A DNA stretch of 64,000 nt from Spirodela intermedia (lineage: Eukaryota > Streptophyta > Magnoliopsida > Alismatales > Araceae): NCBI GenBank assembly GCA_902729315.2, contig LR746269.1, forward strand, positions 3,358,001 to 3,422,000, read 5' to 3'. Below, in pieces: positions 58,936 through 64,000 of this stretch; the stretch's first letter is position 1, and each line of letters starts with the position of its first letter. A program made the translations under genes and the position numbers. The notes under the pieces are model-generated. The model searched no databases and had not been told where the DNA came from. It saw only the letters and a list, made by a program, of their open reading frames with translations.

Positions 58936-59600
58936 GCTGTGAGTCCTACCACATGGGGGATGGGAAGAAGTAGTCAACTCGCCCCCTCTCGCACTGATAG
59001 GAGTCAACTCCCTGCGTTGATAGACCTCGACGACATGCGGGTTCAAAGTATTACACGTCCTTCACTTGTACTTGTGCTGCCAGCCAACTCCCTGCGTTAC
59101 TTCACATTTTTACTCATTCAACGAAGAGAGAGAGGAGTGGACAGAGGTCAAAGAAGCCTCCGATACTGGCAGGAGTCAACCCCTGAAATCGCTCTCATTT
59201 CATCATAGTTTCAGAAAAAACAAAAAAAATCTAAATGTCAACGCCCCATCGACGAAGGAAAACCCCTGCAGTGGACACTCTCCTCTCCCCTAAAACACGA
59301 AGCCTTCTAGATGACCTACGATCGGCACGTGCTTCAATCTAATAATCGCACATTAGAGAGGTTTTCGGGCGAAATATACGACCCCACTAATCCCTACCTA
59401 TAAAGAAAGCAGTGTACATATAGGGCCAGCATGCAGAGAAAGATTACATGAACAGAAGAAGAAGAAGAAGAAGAAGAAGAAGAAAAAAAGGGTTCCTTTT
59501 CTTCCCAAATTGCTCTCCCCAGCAATCGAGCCAAAAATAAATAAATAAAAAAAGAACCCCAAGGAACGCGATGATCAATCAAGTCAAGTGCCCGCCAAGA
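58178..59600. other. Intergenic between auxilin-like and mannanase genes
   Basis: About 1.4 kb with no supportable gene. It contains a (GT)n(GA)n compound run at 58890-58935 and a (GAA)n run at 59456-59486. Frames such as 58534-59208 are formed by these repeats. Confidence 0.5.
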
Positions 59601-62600
59601 CTAGCGCTCCTCTGAATTGAACCTGTTCCAGGCTTCCTGCAGGAGAGACGCAGACAGAACCGTAATGGATCAGGCAGCGAGCACTGTGTTCGTTCTTCAG
59701 TATAAAGGTGGGAAAAGAGGGGGGGGCCAGGCAGACCTTGAGGAGATCGAAGACCTTCTCGCAGATGTACTTGTGCTGGATGGAGGCGCCCCTCTGCTGC
59801 AGCTTGTCGGGGTGGACGCAGAGGGTGGCCTTCCTGTAGGCCCTCTTCACGGCTGGGGCCGTCAAGACCTCCGTCAGCGAGATCGGCTGCCAACCGCTCT
59901 CCGGCCCGAGAATCTGCCACAGAGGGATCGGTGGCAACCATAGACACGAAGAAATTAAACGACTGGTCGACCGGATCGGAGAATTAGACTGAAGAAGCTG
60001 GGAAGGAGGGGGCGAGGCGACGGGGATGGAGAGCTCACGTATTGCAGGGTCGAGAGGAGGGCCCGGAGGTTCCCCTCCTTCCCATTCGACCATCTCCGGA
60101 TCTCCGCATCAAGGGCTTCCGCAAGCCTCTGCAGGGGCCATGGAACTGGTTAGCGAGAATTCGGATGGAGGGATGATGAGCGGGAAGGATGGCGGGGATT
60201 TACATTTCTCTCAGCCTGCTCTCGCTGGGCGATGACGTCTCTCAGGTTCTTCTCAGCCAGAGCCTTCGCCTGAGATTGAGGCACACAGAAAGAATTAGAA
60301 ACTCTTTGTGGACCTTCTGAAGGAGGGAGGTAGAATTCGACGCTGGCGCCACCTACCGCACGCTCGACGGTCCGCTGGTGCCTTTCCATCCTCGCCTTGC
60401 ACCGGATGGCAGACTCGACCTCGAAGCTTCCGGGTTTCTCACTCGCGGTGGAAACTTCAGCAAATGAAAAAGGAAACATTTTTCTTTGAGATGGAACCCA
60501 TGTGATGCAATGGAAGGAAGGAAATGCATTGGATGTGGATCATCATTGTCAATGGAGTGGTTATCTTTGAACGCGATGCGTTGTAGAGAGAGGAAATTGC
60601 TGAAAGTCGGTGTTCTGCTTTAACCCATCACCTGGAGTAGTAGCTGCAGACTTGTCTCCGCGCACTCTCCCTTCTTGGGCCGCTTTCTCGGCCATGGCCT
60701 TCTCGACGGCGCGCTCCCGAGCCTCTTCAGTCGCTCTCTCGACAGCAGCACGCTCCGCAGCCCTCAATCTGGCCTCCCGAGCAGTCTTGTCTACCAGAGA
60801 TTTCTCCAAAGCTTCGGAAGATGCCTTCTCCACTCTTTCCCGGGCCTCCGCCAGCGCCCTCTGCCGAGCTTCGGCCGCCATTCTCTCCGCCGTGGCCTTC
60901 TCAGCCCTGTCCCGAGCTTCGGCGAATGCCCTCTCATTAGCCTCCCGCGCAGCTCTTTCGGCAGCTTGCCTGTCTTTTTCTCTCTCCCGCTCCCTGTCCC
61001 TCTCTTCTTCCAACTTTCTTCTCTCCCTCTCTTTTTCTTCCATCTTCATTCTCTCACTCTCTTTTTCCTCTTCCATCCTTCTTCTCTCTCTATCCTTCTC
61101 TTTCTCTATTCTTCTCCTGTCCCTCTGTTTTTCTTCTCCTGTGCTCCTCCACTCGCCCTCGATCACCCCTTCTAACTTTCTGAATCTCAGCTTTTCCTCT
61201 TCTATTTTCCACCTCCCTCTCACTCTCTCTTCGGGCTTCCTTCCCTCCTGTTCAACTTCGTCAAAACTGCTAGCCCTCTCGTCTAACTTCCTTCCACCCG
61301 TCTCTTCTTTTAGTTTACTCCCCTCTCCTCCAGATTTCCTCGCCCTCTCTTCATCTTCTGACTTCTTCCTCTCCCCGTCCTCTTTTTCTCCTTCCGATCT
61401 TCTCACTCTCTCTTTCTCTTCTTCTTCTAGCTTCCTCCTCTCCCTCTCCTCCTTTTCTTCAAGTAACCTTCTTGCCCTCTCTCTGTCCTCTTCTAGCTGT
61501 CTCCTCTCCCTCTCATCTTCCTCTTCGAGCCTTTCCCTCTCCCTGTCCTGCTCCTCCTCCTCAAGCCTTCTCCTCGCCCTCTCTGCTTCGTCTTCTGCTT
61601 CGAACTTCACCCTCGCCCCATCTTCTGCCAACTTTATTGTCGCCTCTTTCTTCTCTTCCACATTTCTCACCTGATCTCGGTCCATTTTCATCGCGCTTAA
61701 ATCTTTCCCTGCATCATCATGTTCAGATTCCTGCTCAACAAGGCATCCCGCACTTTCATTCTCCACGGATTCTCCCTCTGTTCCAGCAATCTGGCATTGG
61801 TTTCCAGACAAAGTGGCTTCTTCAGCGCCCCCTGCTTCTATATCTTTTATGGCTCCCTCACCAACGATATCAGCTTCCTCGATTGCGCCACTGAAGACTG
61901 TTGGAGAAGGTTCAGCATTACCAGGGATGGGCGAAGCATCAGGCTTTGCCTCCTGTCGAAGTTCCTTCTCAGTTTCACAGAGTTCTTCTGTTTCCTCTGC
62001 AGTGCCATCGCATCCACCGGGCTTTACCTCGTCACCTTCCCAGCTGCGGGCCTCCGGCTTTGCTCCGAGCTCATCTTCAGGGTCCTCGCTAGCACACTGG
62101 GTCGTCTTTGTTTCCTTTATCTCCTCTTCTACATGGGGTTCTGAGTATTCTGCAATTCTTGTTCTGGATTTACGCAAACCAGCATTCGCTTTCAGATTCT
62201 TCTCACCCAATTCGCATATGAAAGCCTTCTCGGATGCCCTCCACTTGGTTTCCAGCCCAGTCCGGGGCAGCGCCTCCTGAATCCCTCCTTCCCCTGGGTT
62301 CTTCTCTGGATGATTTTTTGCGGTCTCCTTTGACCTCAGGTGCTTGATGTGGTCAAGATGGATCAGGCTAGGCTCTTGCAGTTCGTCACCACCCTCCTGC
62401 TTCAACACCCCATCAGTTGCTGAACGCTTCTCGCGGTCTTGGAGATCTAAATGCAGTTCTGTGTCTTTGCTCTCTTTCGTTTCTCCCTCATCAATCCAAG
62501 CTTTTGCGGTTGATTCCTCTTGATTACTGCAATCCTTTCGAATCTTTATGAACTTTTCCTCACATTGTATGAGCTCATAAAACTGTTCTTCCACTTTCCA

Positions 62601-64000
62601 TTCCCCAGCTTCTTTTGATAAACCGACCTTCCCTCCACCTGGCGAGCACTTACTTCCTATCTTCTCCGAGTTCAAAGTCTGCACAGGTGGGCTGGAGCCC
62701 TTCACCGTTTTTAGTGCTGCAGCAGAGCTATTTATTTCCCCAGCAGCAACCTGCTCTTCTCTGATCCTCTGCCTCTCTTGCTCAATTTCACACTGGTCTC
62801 GTTTCACACTACTCAGCTCTTCACTTAAGCCTATTTTCCTGCGGTTTTGAAGGTTGTCCTTCTTCCTCTCCATTGATACTTTTGCACTCCTCAGTCGGGC
62901 TTGAGCCACTGCCATTGCCTCTTGCATGGCAGCAACAGAAGCTGCTGCAGCCGAGCTTGTGCTCATTTCTGCATCAAAGGTAGGAGGCTTAAATGAATGA
63001 TAGGAAGTCCCAGACCCAACAGCATAGCCCTGATGATCAGTCAACATCCTGGAAAAACTTCTTTCATCAGGATCAAACTTTGGCGGAGGCCTTGCAGGTG
63101 GTGGCCGGCTAGGAGGTGGCCCTTGAGAGGGATGGGTCCGAAGGCTGATATCGGTCACCTTCAAGAATGCACCACCGGAATAATTCCGATCCAAGCTGGA
63201 CAATGAATGCGCACTAGAAGAGTGAGAGAAGCGTCCCTCATTTAGAGAAGCTCTCAGTTGATCGGGGATTCTGTCATTCTCTGGGCTCTGTGAGCTGCAG
63301 CGGGAACTGCTGCCAGGTGGGGATCCAGGCAATGATTTCTTGCTGAGATTTATCCCTTCCGCAATGTCAATGATGCCTTCATTGAAGAAGATGTCCTTTG
63401 TAAGTTGACCGGAAGATGACTTGGCCTTCATGTTGAATGCCGCAAAGCCATTGGAATAGCTCGGATGGTGTTCCCCATTTGCCCTAAAATCTTCAGAAGT
63501 AACACACTGAGAATCCAAGGACGTCGTCTTCTCCATTGAATTCCCATGAAGATTCAGATTATTTGACGCTGTATGGCTGATACCCCTGGGCCTTTGAGCA
63601 GTTGGTTGGTCCCCAGATGAACCCTCAGAGGTGAAAATGTCTGGCTGAGAAGGCATTTGATCTGCTTTTGGGTCATCTCCAGAATACTTTCCGCTGCTGA
63701 GGGAAGAGAACGATAGCACGGTCTTTCCCAAATGCAGTCCTGATGTGCCCCTGCTGCAATTAATATCATCTGCCTGATCACAAGGCCGTTTGACTTCTCT
63801 CTCTTCAACAAAAACATCCAGCCCATGCCTAATGTGGACATGTCTACCGTTCAATCCATTGACTAAGTTTCCTTTGCTTGTGCTGCCAGCCACGTGGTCC
63901 AATCCATTCAATTCTGTTGTGCTATCACCATCACCATCATCTATATTGTCAGCAATGCCATTTGATGACGATCCAACCTGACCCCTTCTGCCTTCAAAGG
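59601..64000 (-). CDS. AUL1: Auxilin-like J-domain protein, 5' part outside the window
   Basis: Auxilins recruit Hsp70 through a C-terminal J domain to strip clathrin from vesicles. Exons seen: >64000-60632, 60454-60357, 60269-60204, 60128-60039, 59913-59737, 59636-59601, with matching phases and about 1277 residues in view. The large exon encodes a disordered Ser-rich region, [16 protein letters not shown], then a very charged Glu/Arg helix of about 250 residues (61600-60960) and Ala-rich repeats of the REARERA type. Small exons encode [55 protein letters not shown] and the J domain with [20 protein letters not shown], ending [11 protein letters not shown]. The HPD triad needed for Hsp70 stimulation is intact. 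The start codon lies beyond 64000. The symbol denotes the family; the exact orthologue cannot be fixed. Confidence 0.93.

Noticed and set aside
60610-61674. A 354-codon plus-strand Ser/Leu-rich frame
   Set aside because: It is the complement of the Glu/Arg-rich helix of the auxilin-like gene; Ser and Leu runs arise from reading GAA/GAG-rich DNA in reverse.

Overview
This is a piece of a flowering-plant nuclear chromosome. Every recognisable gene is a plant family, most are split by GT-AG introns, and the gene-poor parts are full of decayed plant retrotransposons. The strong contrast between very GC-rich genes, several without introns (48-58 kb), and AT-rich introns and intergenic DNA suggests a monocot, perhaps a non-grass commelinid. 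That placement is inference, and the species cannot be named from sequence alone.

Layout. From 1 to 8.1 kb lies a nest of long terminal repeats (LTRs) of one Athila/Tat-like Ty3 family. It includes a decayed gag-protease remnant with its primer-binding site, and one LTR inserted head-on inside another. From 8.1 to 14.3 kb there is AT-rich relic DNA with no supportable gene. A single-exon polyphenol oxidase lies at 14.3-16.0 kb (minus). Another diverged LTR of the same family is at 17.4-19.3 kb. From 23.6 to 32.1 kb (minus) is a plastid MraY-like gene of six exons. Its introns hold a mitochondrial cob fragment and a compact non-autonomous LTR element with a 60-bp minisatellite. LARP6 (11 exons, 32.7-37.7 kb) and prefoldin subunit 6 (5 exons, 38.9-43.5 kb) follow on the same strand. 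A second relic zone at 43.8-46.9 kb carries two direct copies of an LTR-like segment and two integrase scraps.

From 48 kb on, the window is gene-dense and GC-rich: a DUF642 cell-wall protein and a DUF538 protein (plus), then a cationic amino acid transporter, a two-helix membrane protein of unknown function, an endo-beta-1,4-mannanase and an auxilin-like J-domain protein (all minus). The auxilin-like gene runs off the right edge.

The genes are ordinary nuclear housekeeping and cell-wall genes with no operon-like logic. DUF642 and mannanase both act in the wall, but their closeness may be chance. Exon boundaries were worked out by hand from splice motifs, reading-frame phase and family similarity; all phases close except in MraY exon 1, where the frame is broken by one base. 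I found no clear new biological system. The most interesting items are the MraY locus (organelle insert, retroelement, frameshift and a changed histidine motif), the nested LTRs, and a polyphenol oxidase with a membrane anchor in place of a plastid transit peptide.
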